A DNA stretch of 64,000 nucleotides from Primula veris (GCA_963682055.1 OY821741.1:24870711-24934710), one strand, 5' to 3'; counted from the first letter of the stretch, positions 21,810-32,818 are shown. Translations and numbers: made by a program. Notes: generated from the sequence alone by a model not told the origin.

Positions 21810-22991
21810 TTTTAGGTCCATATTTGTGATCTAATGACCTATTTATTATTAATTGGTTTGAACAAATTAATCTAACTTATTGTTTATTATTAAGACAGTT
21901 TTTATGTTATAAGTGAATTTGCAACCACAGTTGCAACAAGCATAGTTATAATCTGCTGATAGGCAGGATTCTGTCTACTACGTAACTTATTTTTTAAGTT
22001 AATTATTCTTATTTAAGTATGAAGGAAATATTCTCACTTGTTTACATGATATATTTATGTATATTGATAAAATTTAAATGATAAAGAATGGAAGGTCCAA
22101 AAGTAATTTATGGAGAGCTGCTCGATAGATATATGTTTGAAAAAATATTATCTCATTCCTTTTATTGTACTAGCTAAATTTATTGTTTATTGCAAGTATT
22201 TATCATGTTTCAATCTATGCTACCTACATATTCTTTTATAATTCGAATAGATTGAAACTATATTTGGAGATATTGTTTTTATGTAAAGAAAATTTTATCT
22301 TTAAAAGATTTTATCTTTTTGTTCTTTTAATGGTAACAACATCTCCATTATCAAGCAAGCTGTTTATTGTGTTTGACTTAAAGAATATTGAGCTCAAATC
22401 TGCAACAAGTGTCTTGTGCGTTTGTTGGAAGAATGAGATCAATCTAAATGAGTCAAAATAAATCAATAAAATCTGAAGAATAAGAGATTGAATAATGAAG
22501 AATTTTGAAGATCTCAAAAGATTGTTTTTGTCTTATAAATGGATATTAGATTTTCTTGTAAAAACTGTGTGTTCTAAATATAAAGAACTCAACCTTTCAG
22601 AAAGAATACACGAGTGAAATTAAACTGAGAAAACAAATGTGTGATGTCATTGATATTTTGAGTAATAGTTTTAAAGTAGCAGCACTAGTATAGAGATAGG
22701 CAGAAAAAAGTTGAGAGATTGAGTAAGTTTTTCATAAGTTTTGAGTCCTATACTGCAGTTTTTATAATATCATCAATCAGGGTAAGTGCTCCGTAGACGT
22801 ATCGCTAATATGGGTGAACTCATTTGTTAAAAGTGCGTGTAAATTTACTTTCAAGTACGTTTAATTGTTTTAAGTTCATCAGTAAAAAGTTCAATTATAA
22901 TTGTAGTTACAACTATAGTTGCAACTATAGTTACAACTGTAGTTGCAACTCAACAGTTTAACAGTAACTAGAACTGCGGATATGAGTTTCA
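21810..22991 (+). repeat. 3' LTR of Copia element C
   Basis: It is 1182 bp and collinear with the 5' LTR. The start is TTTTAGGTCCATATTTGTG (the expected TG has become TT), and the end is ...GAGTTTCA. The frames at 22183-22461 and 22311-22517 lie in the LTR and are not genes. The 3' portion has an extended array of GTTACAACTATAGTTGCAAC-type motifs. Confidence 0.85.
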
Positions 22992-23281
22992 AGATGTATT
23001 GTACCGGGAACTAAAGTGTTTAAATCCCAACATTGGACTGTTCTTTGTTCTGATTGTCATATATGCAATCTCTCTAGAATAAACTGCTCGTGAGCAAATG
23101 TTATTGAAGACAAATCTAAAATTTCTTATGGATGTCTCTACCTCTCGCCTATGGTGGTCTTGTTTCACTTCTCTCAAATATGAGTGATTTCTTTCTCTCG
23201 TAATCTTATATACCTCGTTGGCAAAACGAAAATAAACCAAGCCCTTCAAGAAATGCTAGACATTTAGATCTATAATGGGGA

Positions 23282-23596
23282 ATGGTATTCGGGAGAGCAC
23301 GAAAAAGAGACACTGCATCTTTTGAACTCTTCGCAAAGGCCTACAACCTTTGTAAAAACGACGTACTCGTAGATGTCATTATGTATTACCACAACAAAAT
23401 AAGGTCGGTAAAGAGAAATCTTGCGGAGTTAAAAGAAGATAGAGCGGGAACTCCAACTTACTCACCCATCTCATACTACGAAGATCCAATAAATATCCGA
23501 GATTATACACCCACATTTTCGTCAATAACAAATGGGGAGGAGGAGAAAAGAGGATACATTAACATCTGGACTTTATTTAATATGTCTTTTAATTAA
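23282..23596 (+). CDS. Unrecognised 104-codon ORF
   Basis: An open frame with non-repetitive, protein-like composition. The N-terminal third is basic (FGRARKRDTASFELF). The rest is rich in Asp, Tyr and Pro and contains YYHNKIRSVKRNLAELKED, which could form a helix. It is less AT-rich than its flanks. I recognise no domain. It lies between element C and a pogo-like transposase tail on the same strand and may be part of an older gene or element. The upstream minus-strand frame 22989-23249 was not called. Confidence 0.3.
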   Translation: MVFGRARKRDTASFELFAKAYNLCKNDVLVDVIMYYHNKIRSVKRNLAELKEDRAGTPTYSPISYYEDPINIRDYTPTFSSITNGEEEKRGYINIWTLFNMSFN

Positions 23597-23819
23597 TGTA
23601 TTTAATATATTAAGGGAAATCCTATAATTTCCTTACCGTTTCATTTTTTTTTCATTTATGTTGGAATTAATAAAAACATATCTATTATCTTTTCGATCTT
23701 ATTCTTAACCTATAAAATGTGGATATTTGGAGGACATTGTGAGTACATTTTTTATTTTTCTGTTACAATGTCTTCTCATCATTTAAAATGAGTAAAAAAA
23801 TAAAATTTAACCGATAAAA

Positions 23820-24201
23820 TAAGGAGTGCAAATTGTTATTAATTTTGAATGCAATTAATTTTTCTAGTATGACTTGGAATTTTGATGTAAATATAACAAC
23901 AATTGCAAATTGTTTTCGGCATTGTAAGATTCTATCAGAAGAAAACAATGTTCCCGAACCGGAAGTTGATGAATTAGATGAAGATATCCAAGTATTATAT
24001 GATGTCATTTCTAATTTATGGTATAGAAATGTGATGCATGTTGAACATATTTTGAACTATCCTAACGAGAATGATGCAGTTATGGAATCACCTACTGACG
24101 AAGAAATTATTCAATCGGTAATGAACAATGATGATAAAAATGATCCGAAACCATATGATAGTAGCGTTATCCCAAATGTGTCGTCAAATGAGCCATTTTA
24201 A
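23820..24201 (+). pseudogene. pogo/Tigger-like transposase C-terminal fragment
   Basis: The peptide begins with ILNAINFSSMTWNFDV and continues ITTIANCFRHCKI. This pattern of a helix followed by W..V...TI.NCF.H is characteristic of the C-terminal end of plant pogo-like (Tc1/mariner superfamily) DDE transposases. An acidic tail follows (PEVDELDEDIQ), then DEEIIQSV and a stop at 24199-24201. The DDE catalytic core and DNA-binding helix-turn-helix region upstream are absent, so it is a fragment. The assignment rests on pattern similarity only. Confidence 0.5.
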
Positions 24202-25440
24202 GAAATAGTCACCTTAAGCAACTAGTTGCTCCAACACGAGCAAAATATTCCGAAAATTATATAAGATTAACAAAAAGTCAAGGATGAGCTTCATTTTGGT
24301 TTAGGTAAAAAAAAAAATCAACTATAGATACATATTTTAAAAGAAAATAATTATTGTTATGTTATTGTTGATTGATTGAATATTTTGGTCTACATTATAT
24401 ATTTTTCTTTATGAAATCTAATAATTATTGCTTTATATTTTTATTGGTCTTTTAAGGATTCAATTTTTTTTATTACTTAATGCATTTAAACGAGAATATT
24501 ACTTTACTCTATTGACCCAACTCGGGACCGGAAGAAATTATTATATTAGCGAGTTTATTAATTTATCGAACATTATTTTATCGGGGTTTAACCGTAACCA
24601 GTTAAGTCACAGCTTATGGAAAGCAAAATCAGACTCGACTCTATCTTTGAAACTATAAAAATGATTTAAATGTTATTCCAATTAAGCAAGTAACCTTTGA
24701 TGAATTATCTTACTACATTTATACTTGATTGGGGAGCGTCTCAACATTCAAAAAGTCACTAATTCACTAACATATTCATTGTAGAATATGCCAAATTCAC
24801 AAATATATTTGTGGGAGAATATGCCAACTTGACAAGCATGACTAGCTCAAATTAACAGGATGGACAACTAATTAACCGTTTAATTAGACCAACACTTTGA
24901 ATTTCAATATACAACACCTATCTCACCTCTAACACTATATAGAGAGATTCCCCTTACTGCATTTGACACACCATATTCAAGAGCAAACAGTCTTTCATAT
25001 ACATTTCATATAACTTGCTTAAAACGATCATTCTAAAGCTTAATCTTCATCCGAAAACCATTTGATCGTTCATCCAACTCTGTGATACTAAATATACTTT
25101 AATATTTATGAGACTTAGTGGGTTGTAATCTCTTAATTGATTTATACCATATATGAATGAATCAAATAGAATAGAGAATGTGACGCTTTCAATTGCTCCA
25201 ATCGCCTGGCTAAATACTTCGTGTTTAGGGTGTTTGTTGTGAGTAACTTTGCCTCCTAAGTAAGAATGGTTGTGAAGCGTATCTCTGGCCTAAAGAAAAA
25301 CAAGTTGTAACGGGTACGCTTCATTGGAAGGTAGAGTTAGTGAAAAACTCAATCTCGTTGAGGGAAATCATGATAACTATCTGTGTCATTTACTTACCGT
25401 ACTTTAATCTCTAGGATCTATATATATAGAACTATTTTTT
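24202..25440. other. Unassigned region with LTR-like promoter features
   Basis: A TATA-like CACTATATAGAGAGATT motif near 24933 is followed by a leader-like stretch. A later segment (GGGTTGTAATCTCTTAATTG near 25112, then AACTCAATCTCGTTGAGGG near 25347) resembles U5 regions of plant LTRs. The motif GAATATGCCAA is duplicated near 24785 and 24829. No LTR pair or coding region was found. Confidence 0.3.
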
Positions 25441-25604
25441 TTATCTTAATTTTTTATTGAAAAAATTATATAAAGAAAAAAGGGAGGATAGAGAAAAAAG
25501 GTCACCATTGGGTTACAAGTCACAAAATGTATCTATTTGGAATAAAATAGACAATATGTGTGCAAAATGAAAATGAAATTTAAAATTATGTATCTAATTT
25601 ATTT

Positions 25605-25760
25605 TCCCCCTCTTAATATTAGGGGAAATTAAGAATTGGTCAATGAAAACAAAATTATTTAATAATTGGTCACACTATAAAATTTAATTAAGAGAATTGG
25701 TCAATTATTTCTAAAATTAATTAAGGATTGGTCACCCACCTAATTACCCAATTAAAAAAA
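25605..25760. repeat. Degenerate AATTGGTCA tandem motif
   Basis: The motif (A/G)ATTGGTCA recurs at least four times at 25-45-bp spacing within AT-rich DNA. Poly-A-rich sequence follows. This segment borders the truncated LTR at 25860. Confidence 0.5.
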
Positions 25761-25859
25761 AAAAAGGAAAAACTCAAAAATTTAAAAAATGAAAAAAAAA
25801 TCAGAAAAAATTTAAAAAAATTTAAAAAATATGACAAAACGAAAAAAAACCCTTTAAAA

Positions 25860-26896
25860 AAGCCTTAATTATTAAATACCTATATTTTTTTATGTCAAAT
25901 TTATATTTTCCAAAGTTAGCAAAGGTGAATTGTGGACCTATAATTTCAATCTCCAATAAATAATTAAACTCTTTTAATAAATATTAATTTATTAATTATA
26001 ATATTACTTCACTAAAAATCTAGGATTGCACTCTTTAATATTATAGATATATATTTATTTCGCAAGTTGTCAATTGATATAGTCGTTGCATATAAATTGA
26101 CCCTCCATAAATAATTTACAATTAGAGATAGATGTAATCCGTTAAGCTCTCTAATTATTTATTTATCCTTTGAGTGCACTTGATTTCTAATGAACATGTA
26201 TATTTATGAACATTTCATAAACCGTGCAAACTAACAGTTCAAATCTAAATCAATAATCAAGAGAATTATTTATCTGCTTTTTATTATAGAATGAGTGGAT
26301 TACATATTATAATATTAGAATTCCCGGTTACTCAATCTATTATATTCACAAGATACAAGAGTTTGGAATTATTAATATTTCTTGTAAATCAATGAATCTA
26401 ATTTCATGAATAGGAGTCTACTAATAACTAATAATTAATGTTGTCTTATACATGACCAATAGTGATATAATAAGTCGTTTCAATCTTTAACGAAAATGAA
26501 CATAAAAAAAATTGCATCGCATCTTTGTTCTACATAATCTCATTATGCATAATATTTTTAATTAATGTAACGCTACATCAATGATAAGAATAATACCATT
26601 TCATTCTCAATGAAAAAGAACAGTACTAGTAATACTAATTAAAGAATGTATAACTTTAATTTATATGTTGGTCCACTAACAACAACTATTACGAACTTGA
26701 TTTGATTAATATGCTTAAACATTATTCTCTAGTATATAACACTTATATACAATGTTTAAATTTACATTAATAATTAAGAAATTTTTCATGATATTTGTAA
26801 TATGTTCACAACACATTCACATACAAACTAATTATTAATTTTCAAAATTAATTATTCTGAATAGTAAAAACATGTTTTTGGGCATAATTCCCAACA
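25860..26896 (-). repeat. Copia LTR, minus strand, truncated
   Basis: The minus strand starts TGTTGGGAATTATGCCCAAA at 26896 and is collinear for about 1 kb with the plus-strand LTR of element F (48500-49525). Shared blocks include AAAACATGTTTTT, the region around CACATTCACATACAAAC and AGGATTGCACTC-type landmarks. No associated pol or second LTR is nearby, so it is a solo or truncated LTR. It ends at 25860 against an AT-rich tract. Confidence 0.7.
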
Positions 26897-27104
26897 ATAA
26901 CTTCAATAAGTTTCAGGTTATGGTTACCGTAGTTTTAAAAATTATCGATTTGTCACTTGCTAATTTTATTAGATCGAACTTTTGCAATTGTTTTAAAGAG
27001 ATGATTTTATGGGTAAATGTTTGTACTTGACCAATAACAATATAATAATTACAAAACTCTTAATAACCAAAAAGTAAATAAATGATAGCACCATGGATTT
27101 TTTT

Positions 27105-27310
27105 TTATTTTTTTTAGCACCTTTATTTTTTTTAGCACCATGGATTGAAGCGAAGACAAACAACACTCCACCAACTAAACAACCTTTCATTGTACAATAT
27201 ATCATACATAATATAATTAATATATACAATCTTATATCATTTAAATATTTTGGCCCTTTTTTTGGGTCCGGTGCATGGGCGCTTCTTACACAGGCCCAAA
27301 ACCGGCCCTG
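27105..27310. mobile_element. hAT-type terminus (CAGGGCCGG class)
   Basis: It ends ...CCCAAAACCGGCCCTG, the complement of CAGGGCCGGTTTTGGG, a terminus common among plant hAT elements. A subterminal GGTGCATGGGCGC block is also typical. The opposite end was not found. The motif TTTTTTTTAGCACC(A/T) is tandemly repeated twice at 27108-27141. Confidence 0.45.
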
Positions 27311-27700
27311 ATTACATTATTACTACGTGTCTCAACTATATCACTTCCATGAGTGGTTTATTTCGTACCTCCGTTTGACCATTTGTTTGGGGCTGATAGG
27401 GGGTGATAGGTTGTGTGGCTGATAGGGTGCGATAGGTTGTACTCAAGTAAAGTTTTGTTCAAAACTCATCCCAAAACCAACCGGTAAATATATAGTCTCT
27501 GTCTAGCGAGCCATGCAACTGAAACAGTTTTTTTAAATAAATTTCAGTTAAGTCTTGAGTTGTATATGAGTGAGTGTCTAAGAGGTATAAAATGAGTATA
27601 CGTAGTTAACCTGTTTATTATGACCCAATTAGTACTTATAAACCCTATAGAATTTGATAATCCATCAACTAATTTCATTGATATAACTCAAATTGTTTTA
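27311..27700. other. Gene-free stretch
   Basis: A ~25-bp motif, GGCTGATAGGG(G)TG(C)GATAGGTTGT, occurs twice in tandem at about 27391-27440. Otherwise nothing is recognised. Confidence 0.5.
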
Positions 27701-27720
27701 CAAAACTGTCTATAGCTGAT

Positions 27721-27815
27721 TGAGAAATATACTAGTCAAGAGATTATATAAAAGACATAATCTTGCATGACTCGCCAAGTATTTTGCAAGCTCATTCCTA
27801 AATCGCGAACATCAT
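27721..27815 (-). pseudogene. LINE RNase H C-terminal scrap
   Basis: One minus-strand frame reads FRNELAKYLASHARLCL, similar to the closing motif (N.LA..LA..A) of the RNase H domain at the end of plant LINE-type non-LTR elements. It is short and without clear upstream domains, so confidence is low. The overlapping plus-strand frame at 27816 is not supported as a gene. Confidence 0.3.
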
Positions 27816-28016
27816 ATGAAGTTACATTTTTTACCGGCTCCAAACCTACCAATATCCGATATTATGACTTCAATTGCGCATAGAATATCCTCCACAAATG
27901 GAACACCTGGCAAGAATAGCATTACCCATATCAAAGTCAATAATCAAGAGAAAAAAATAAATGCTCATTTTTTCCGGATAATTTGTAAAAAGTATCTTAA
28001 ACTGAAATGGCATTAA

Positions 28017-28636
28017 GGTAATGCAAAACCCATGACCCATAGTTTAAATAGGTGCGATAAATTAACTGTTCGGGGAAGAACTAGGAATTTTACCATACGA
28101 GTCTGTTTTATTTGAATGACCAATTTGCCTTTTTACAAATGTGTAGAAAATTTACTTAAAGAAATAAGTATGTTTGAAAATATTTGAAATAAATACGAAA
28201 ATAATAATTCGCAAAAAATAAGAAGCAATCTTCATTAATTATTTTTGAAAATTATCCACCTCTTTGAAAATGCATCTTAAACCATAATTCGAAACAGATG
28301 AAATAACAATTTTCATCAAACTTACGGTCGTGTAAAAAATATGTCGAATAGAAGATAAAATAAATGAGGTCTAATACAAAAATAATTTTTTTTTTTTATG
28401 TTTAACATAGCATAAAATAAATATGAAGTTAAGACAAATGACATTCGACAATAAAATAATTTTTTTTAGTAATCTTTTTTGGGAAAATACAATGGTCATT
28501 TACGAAATTTGGTAATTTAAAGGTAAAAAACATTAAATTTTAGAAAAAAACAGCTAACATAATTTAAACTCATAATATTCCACTACCTTAAAACCAAATT
28601 TCCGACTACACCAACAACTTTTTTGTTTAATTAGGA
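28017..28636. other. Gene-free AT-rich stretch
   Basis: No coding region or repeat is recognised. Confidence 0.5.
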
Positions 28637-28756
28637 GGACCATCAATGTATATATCTTAGAAAAATTAAAATTACACATAAAAAAATATAAAAAAAATTA
28701 AAAATCATGATCGGGTGAGTACGACCACCCCCAATCAACCCCTGGTTCCGTTCCTG
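28637..28756. mobile_element. hAT-type terminus, third copy
   Basis: It has the same order as 6330-6445: an ATCAATGTATA-type start, an AT-rich block, a GC-rich block (GTACGACCACCCCC) and the end CCCTGGTTCCGTTCCTG. The terminal sequence is a diverged CAGGGGCGGAACC-type hAT end. Confidence 0.4.
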
Positions 28757-28861
28757 CTTACCAGACCAAGCAGGGTCAAGTGTTTTTCTTTATATGGGAA
28801 GTTAGATTGCTTGTTTACATTAAAGAAAAGTACAATGTTTTAAATAAAGCATGAAAAAATA

Positions 28862-28985
28862 AATATTTTCCTCTTCATACATACGTCTTAATTTATCATG
28901 TAAATTATATCTATAAGGCTTCTATTAGCCTTAGCAATGCAATTTACATGAGAAATTAAGACCTATATAGGAAGAGCAAAATATA
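28862..28985. ncRNA. Long foldback, MIRNA-like or foldback MITE
   Basis: Two 59-nt arms (28862-28920 and 28927-28985) pair at 48 of 59 positions by Watson-Crick pairing, without gaps, around a 6-nt loop. The best block is 28886-28911 against 28936-28961, with TCTTAATTT and CATGTAAATT. Length, single short loop and scattered mismatches fit a plant miRNA precursor or a short foldback transposon. I do not recognise a known miRNA family. No target duplication is obvious. Confidence 0.45.
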
Positions 28986-29283
28986 TACTTCTCACACAGT
29001 ATATTTTTGACTTGAATAGAAGCCACACGAGACCTGTTATGAACAGTAAATTGCTTGCATAACAGTGCCTTTGTAGGACATGTTTGTCGGTGACAACTGG
29101 TCTATTTTTATTTTTTATTGAAAATAAAAACTAGCAATAATGACAACTGGTCTATTTGATTGGTGGGGCTATATAATTTTATACGTGCGTGGTAATGCCA
29201 CGCTAACAATTTGGATATGTGCACGTGTAAGGGTCCTCCATGTCATTATCACCGCTTTTGTTTTTGTTAATATTTCAGTGCCA

Positions 29284-29384
29284 TTAGGCCCATGTAGGTC
29301 ATTATTAATCAAGATCTAAATTTTAATGCCAACAATTCGTTTATTAGCGAAACAAGAATAGTTTTATTAAATTTTGTTTTGTTA
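29284..29384. repeat. 101-bp direct repeat, left copy
   Basis: It is identical over 101 bp to 33543-33643, from TTAGGCCCATGTAGG to TTTTGTTTTGTTA. The pair brackets the pararetrovirus-L6 unit. It lacks TG...CA ends and a primer-binding site, so it does not look like an LTR. It could be a long target duplication made during break repair, a terminal redundancy of the insert, or an assembly artefact near the N gap. Confidence 0.9.
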
Positions 29385-29422
29385 CCCACTACGATTCTTC
29401 ACAGAAATGAAATTTATATTAT

Positions 29423-29622
29423 NNNNNNNNNNNNNNNNNNNNNNNNNNNNNNNNNNNNNNNNNNNNNNNNNNNNNNNNNNNNNNNNNNNNNNNNNNNNNN
29501 NNNNNNNNNNNNNNNNNNNNNNNNNNNNNNNNNNNNNNNNNNNNNNNNNNNNNNNNNNNNNNNNNNNNNNNNNNNNNNNNNNNNNNNNNNNNNNNNNNNN
29601 NNNNNNNNNNNNNNNNNNNNNN
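29423..29622. other. Assembly gap (200 N)
   Basis: Exactly 200 undetermined bases. Open frames running through it are meaningless. It separates 38 bp that follow the left 101-bp repeat from the 3' side of the viral second ORF. Confidence 1.
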
Positions 29623-29732
29623 CACGCCGGGTGCTCAATGGGCCCCATCGAACACGTGAAAAAATGGTAGTGATTGAAGGAATCCTTCTTTCTAAAAATT
29701 ATAAATAAATAAAAATTACAAAAATATATATT

Positions 29733-31022
29733 TTAAGCCTTAGCTTTGCCTTTGTCTTTAGTGGCTTTTGACACATTATTCATCTCATTCATATTGAGAG
29801 GGTTGCGCAATGTGGCGAGGTTATCTAAATAATCCTCCATATCTTCATTATCTGTTTCTGCATCATCTTCCATGAGAGATTCAGATTTAGAAGAATTAGC
29901 TTGAAAACATTCAGAAAAATCAACATCTAACTGTTGTTGAATAAATTTCAAATATTTTTCCTTGAGTTCCATATTGGATACAGAAGGAAATAGCTCTTTA
30001 AAGTCAGACATAGATGGGATACCCACAGTCTTTTTCTCGGGAGCATATTCCCGTTCCATTTTCTGAAAGGCTTCAATGGCCTCTTGTATTTTTATAAGGA
30101 CTAGTTTGCAATCAAAATTCGCCCACCATTTATAATAAGATTGCATTGTTAAGGCCATAATACCAATATCAGTCCTTTTTATGGCATAAGACCATTGACA
30201 GATCCAAGGTAAGCTGAAGGTGGTAAGAAAACGAAGTAAATGACTTTCTGTCACCACTTTGGCCCCCGTAATTTTGGGATTACTGGAACAATGAAGGGTA
30301 TATTTTTCAGCAATATCAGAGGGAAAAATATCCTCATTAGGCCCAATAAAAGAAAACCAATCATAAAACCAATATGGTAAGTCTTGGCCCAATAATGTTG
30401 GTTCCAATCGGATAAACCAAGTATGTTTTTCGGCCCTATTTTGATAATAAAAGGCATGACGCCAAGCAGACATATAATCCCAATAATTATAGTGTTGGTG
30501 AGAAAATTTAAGCTGCATAGGCTTATTGGGGTTTAATCCCCATTCAGTAATAGAGATGACCTTTCTAATGAAGGCTTTGCTAAAAGCAATATCTCCAGTG
30601 GTTTTATGTTGATTCATATGATTGAACACCACTGATCCAGTTTCAATAAGAATGGACTGAAAATATTTCAAGTTCTTATTATCAATAAGAGGAAAATGTT
30701 CCTCAGTATCAAAATATCGCTTAGCCAAAGTATTGGGTGAGGTAAATAACCTCTCATCACCTTTATTCAGAAGAATAATAATTTCTTCATTTACTTTTTG
30801 CTTGCCAGGAATAACTGGTTCCTTGAGTGCTTCTAAGAAGCTTTCTTGTGTTTTACCGGAGGATAAATAATCCTCATAATTAGCAGGCTCTCTTTTAGAG
30901 TGAGCAGCCGATCCCCTAGAAGAGCCGGAGTCGGATTGGGAAGAGGAATATCTCTTCTTGTCGAATTCATGGCGATCATGCGAAGAGGATAATCCTCGAC
31001 GCCCTCGGCTAGACTGGCTCAT
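29733..31022 (-). CDS. Endogenous pararetrovirus second ORF, unknown function
   Basis: A long open minus-strand frame. The track-style ATG is at 31142, but a start at 31022 is preferred because it gives the usual Ser/Arg-rich N-terminus and overlaps the stop of the RT-RNase H frame by only 14 nt. The product is about 429 residues. It has a Ser/Arg-rich start, a central region with many aromatic residues (LPYWFYDWFSFIGPN, YYKWWANF) and an acidic tail before a Lys-rich end. A two-ORF layout with an uncharacterised second ORF directly overlapping the polyprotein end matches florendoviruses, endogenous caulimovirids common in flowering plants. Function is unknown. It remains open although the polyprotein is broken. 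Confidence 0.7.
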   Translation of the reverse strand: MSQSSRGRRGLSSSHDRHEFDKKRYSSSQSDSGSSRGSAAHSKREPANYEDYLSSGKTQESFLEALKEPVIPGKQKVNEEIIILLNKGDERLFTSPNTLAKRYFDTEEHFPLIDNKNLKYFQSILIETGSVVFNHMNQHKTTGDIAFSKAFIRKVISITEWGLNPNKPMQLKFSHQHYNYWDYMSAWRHAFYYQNRAEKHTWFIRLEPTLLGQDLPYWFYDWFSFIGPNEDIFPSDIAEKYTLHCSSNPKITGAKVVTESHLLRFLTTFSLPWICQWSYAIKRTDIGIMALTMQSYYKWWANFDCKLVLIKIQEAIEAFQKMEREYAPEKKTVGIPSMSDFKELFPSVSNMELKEKYLKFIQQQLDVDFSECFQANSSKSESLMEDDAETDNEDMEDYLDNLATLRNPLNMNEMNNVSKATKDKGKAKA

Positions 31023-31899
31023 GAGGACTAATATGGCCAAGAATATATTCCCTGGTGAGAAAATCAGGAAGAGAATTATGTTTTCCTTTAATATATTCAA
31101 TATCGAAATCAAAAATAGACAAAATAAATTGCCAGCGAGCAAATATTTGCTTGGATGCCAAATTTTTTACATCTTTTTCTAAAACTTCCTTCGCTGCTTT
31201 ACAATCAATTCGCAGAAGGAATTTTTGATTTAATAAATCATCTTGGAATTTAGTAATACAATTGACTACAGAAAGAATTTCTTTCTTTATTGTAGAATAA
31301 TTGATTTGGGCAGAATTCCACTTGCCAGAAGTATAACGAGATAATATCTCTTTTGGTTTGGAAGGAAATTTTTGTTTTAATATTCCTCCATAACCAATAT
31401 CTGATGCATCAGTTTCTACAATTTTAAAACTTTTAGGAGAAATTAATGCTAAACAAGGTAAACTTTTAACTTTAGACTTAATAAGTCTAACTGCATTTGG
31501 ATGAATATCAGTCCATAAAGGAGGATCTTTCTTTAATCTCTCATATAAAGGAGAACTGTCTATAGCAAGATTTTTATAATAGTCCGCAATATAATTGAGG
31601 CTTCCCAAAAACCTTTGTAATTGGGTTTTTTCGTGTAAAATATCAGGAAATTTATCCGCAAATTGTATAGCACGATCAATAGGGATAATTTTACCCTGGT
31701 CAATTTCTTGTCCCAAAAAACGAATATGAGTCTGAAATAAAGACATTTTAGTAGCAGATACTACTAAGCCAGCATTTTTTATTAATTTTATAAAAATATT
31801 TATATGCTTAAAATGTTGATCTATATCTTGAGAAAAGATGAGAATATCATCTATATAAACAATGCTAAAGGAAGAATAAGGATAAAAAATATCATTCAT
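31009..31899 (-). pseudogene. Endogenous pararetrovirus RT C-part and RNase H
   Basis: The frame contains the reverse transcriptase active site YIDDILIFS near its start and FLGQEI after it. RNase H follows, with ETDASDIGYGG, a KKEILSVVNC helix, RIDCKAA and the PDFLTRE end block. This is the C-terminal part of a caulimovirid polyprotein, which in a virus would convert pregenomic RNA to DNA. It is separated from the upstream RT part by a frame change at an A/T homopolymer near 31923-31930. It is an old genomic copy and is truncated upstream, so no complete polyprotein is present. Confidence 0.8.
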
Positions 31900-32350
31900 A
31901 ATGTTTTGAAACTCGGAAGGAGCATTTTTTTAAACCGAATGGCATGACATTCCATTCATAATGTCCCATAGGAACAACAAAAGCAGTTTTATATTTATCT
32001 TGCTCAGCTATCTGTATTTGCCAATAACCAGATTTTAAATCAAATTTTGAAAAGACATTAGCAGATTGAATTCTGGTAAGTAAATCTTTTTTATTGGGAA
32101 TAGGATACCTAATCCATTTAAGAACCTTGTTTAAAGGTTTGTAGTTAATAACTAACCGAGGAGCACCTCGTTCAATTTCAGCATTTTTATAAACGTAAAA
32201 AGCAGTACAGCTCCAAGGGGAATAGGATTTTCGAATAAGTTTTTTATTTAATAAGGAATTTATTTCCTCATTACAATATTCAATTAAATCTGGACCCATT
32301 TGGGCAGGCCTAGCTAGAGTAGAAATACAACTGTCTTGAAAATCTTCCAC
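31892..32350 (-). pseudogene. Endogenous pararetrovirus RT N-part
   Basis: This contains the RT fingers and palm blocks, with KLIRKSYSPWSC, PRLVINYKPLN and FSKFDLKSGYWQIQI, and ends just after the MPFGL block where the frame shifts. A second frame change near 32340-32370 separates it from the piece upstream. Both breaks are single-position problems that could be real decay or sequencing errors in homopolymers. In caulimovirids RT lies downstream of an aspartic protease; no protease active-site motif is visible here. Confidence 0.8.
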
Positions 32351-32818
32351 ATAGGGGAGTGTGACAATATGTTTCTTGTAGGGAGATCACTGCAAATCTC
32401 TCTTTTGATGAGATTAGTGATCATACTAATTTTATCTTTTTGTGAAATAATTTGTCTAGAAATATTCATAACTTTTAAATCCTTTTGTAAGAAATTGATT
32501 TGCTTTTCTTTAAAAACCAAAGTCTCTTTGATCATATCAATTTCTCTAGTTTGTGGCTTTGTAATAAAGTCAAATATAATTTCTTGACCATTGGTTTCAA
32601 AAATAATACCCTTTGAGGATTTTTTTTTTTTTAAACACTGGTAAAACAAAAAATGCTGAATATTGTTATAAATCCATAATAAAACAGGGGCAGGTCGTCC
32701 ATTTAAGGTCATATCAACTAACCAAAAACAAAATTTAGATAAAGAAATTGAGGCTAACAAAGTACCGAGAACACAAGTTCTATCAAAAGAGAGAACCATG
32801 GGACCAAACAAAACCACT
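32314..32818 (-). pseudogene. Endogenous pararetrovirus polyprotein segment before RT
   Basis: An open frame of 173 codons begins at an ATG inside the 3' end of the L6 coding sequence (32835). It overlaps the L6 stop by 17 nt and then runs through sequence that leads into the RT region. The first residues are therefore of L6 origin in another frame. The rest is Ile/Lys-rich (IDMIKETLVFKEKQINFLQK) and probably belongs to the protease-RT spacer. Movement protein, coat protein and protease domains are absent, so the viral part is 5'-truncated at the L6 junction, at or just below 32818. Confidence 0.6.

Larger units (their letters stand above)
12905..22991 (+). mobile_element. Ty1/copia element C, 10.1 kb, with extra 3' ORF
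   Basis: Long direct LTRs (12905-14061 and 21810-22991) enclose a tRNA-Met-like primer-binding site, gag, pol in Copia order (protease, integrase, RT, RNase H), an extra ORF region and a polypurine tract. Size, LTR length and an additional ORF between pol and the 3' LTR resemble the SIRE/Maximus group of Copia elements, but this placement is an inference. Stops, frameshifts, an integrase deletion, a 65-bp duplication and a nested MITE make it non-autonomous. The two LTRs differ at many positions, so insertion is not recent. No clear 5-bp target duplication was found. Confidence 0.9.

Noticed and set aside
24428..24658. 76-codon ORF
   Set aside because: Hydrophobic T-rich frame with no family and no supporting context.
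29374..29708. Several open frames across the N gap
   Set aside because: They consist of undetermined bases with short real ends and have no information value.
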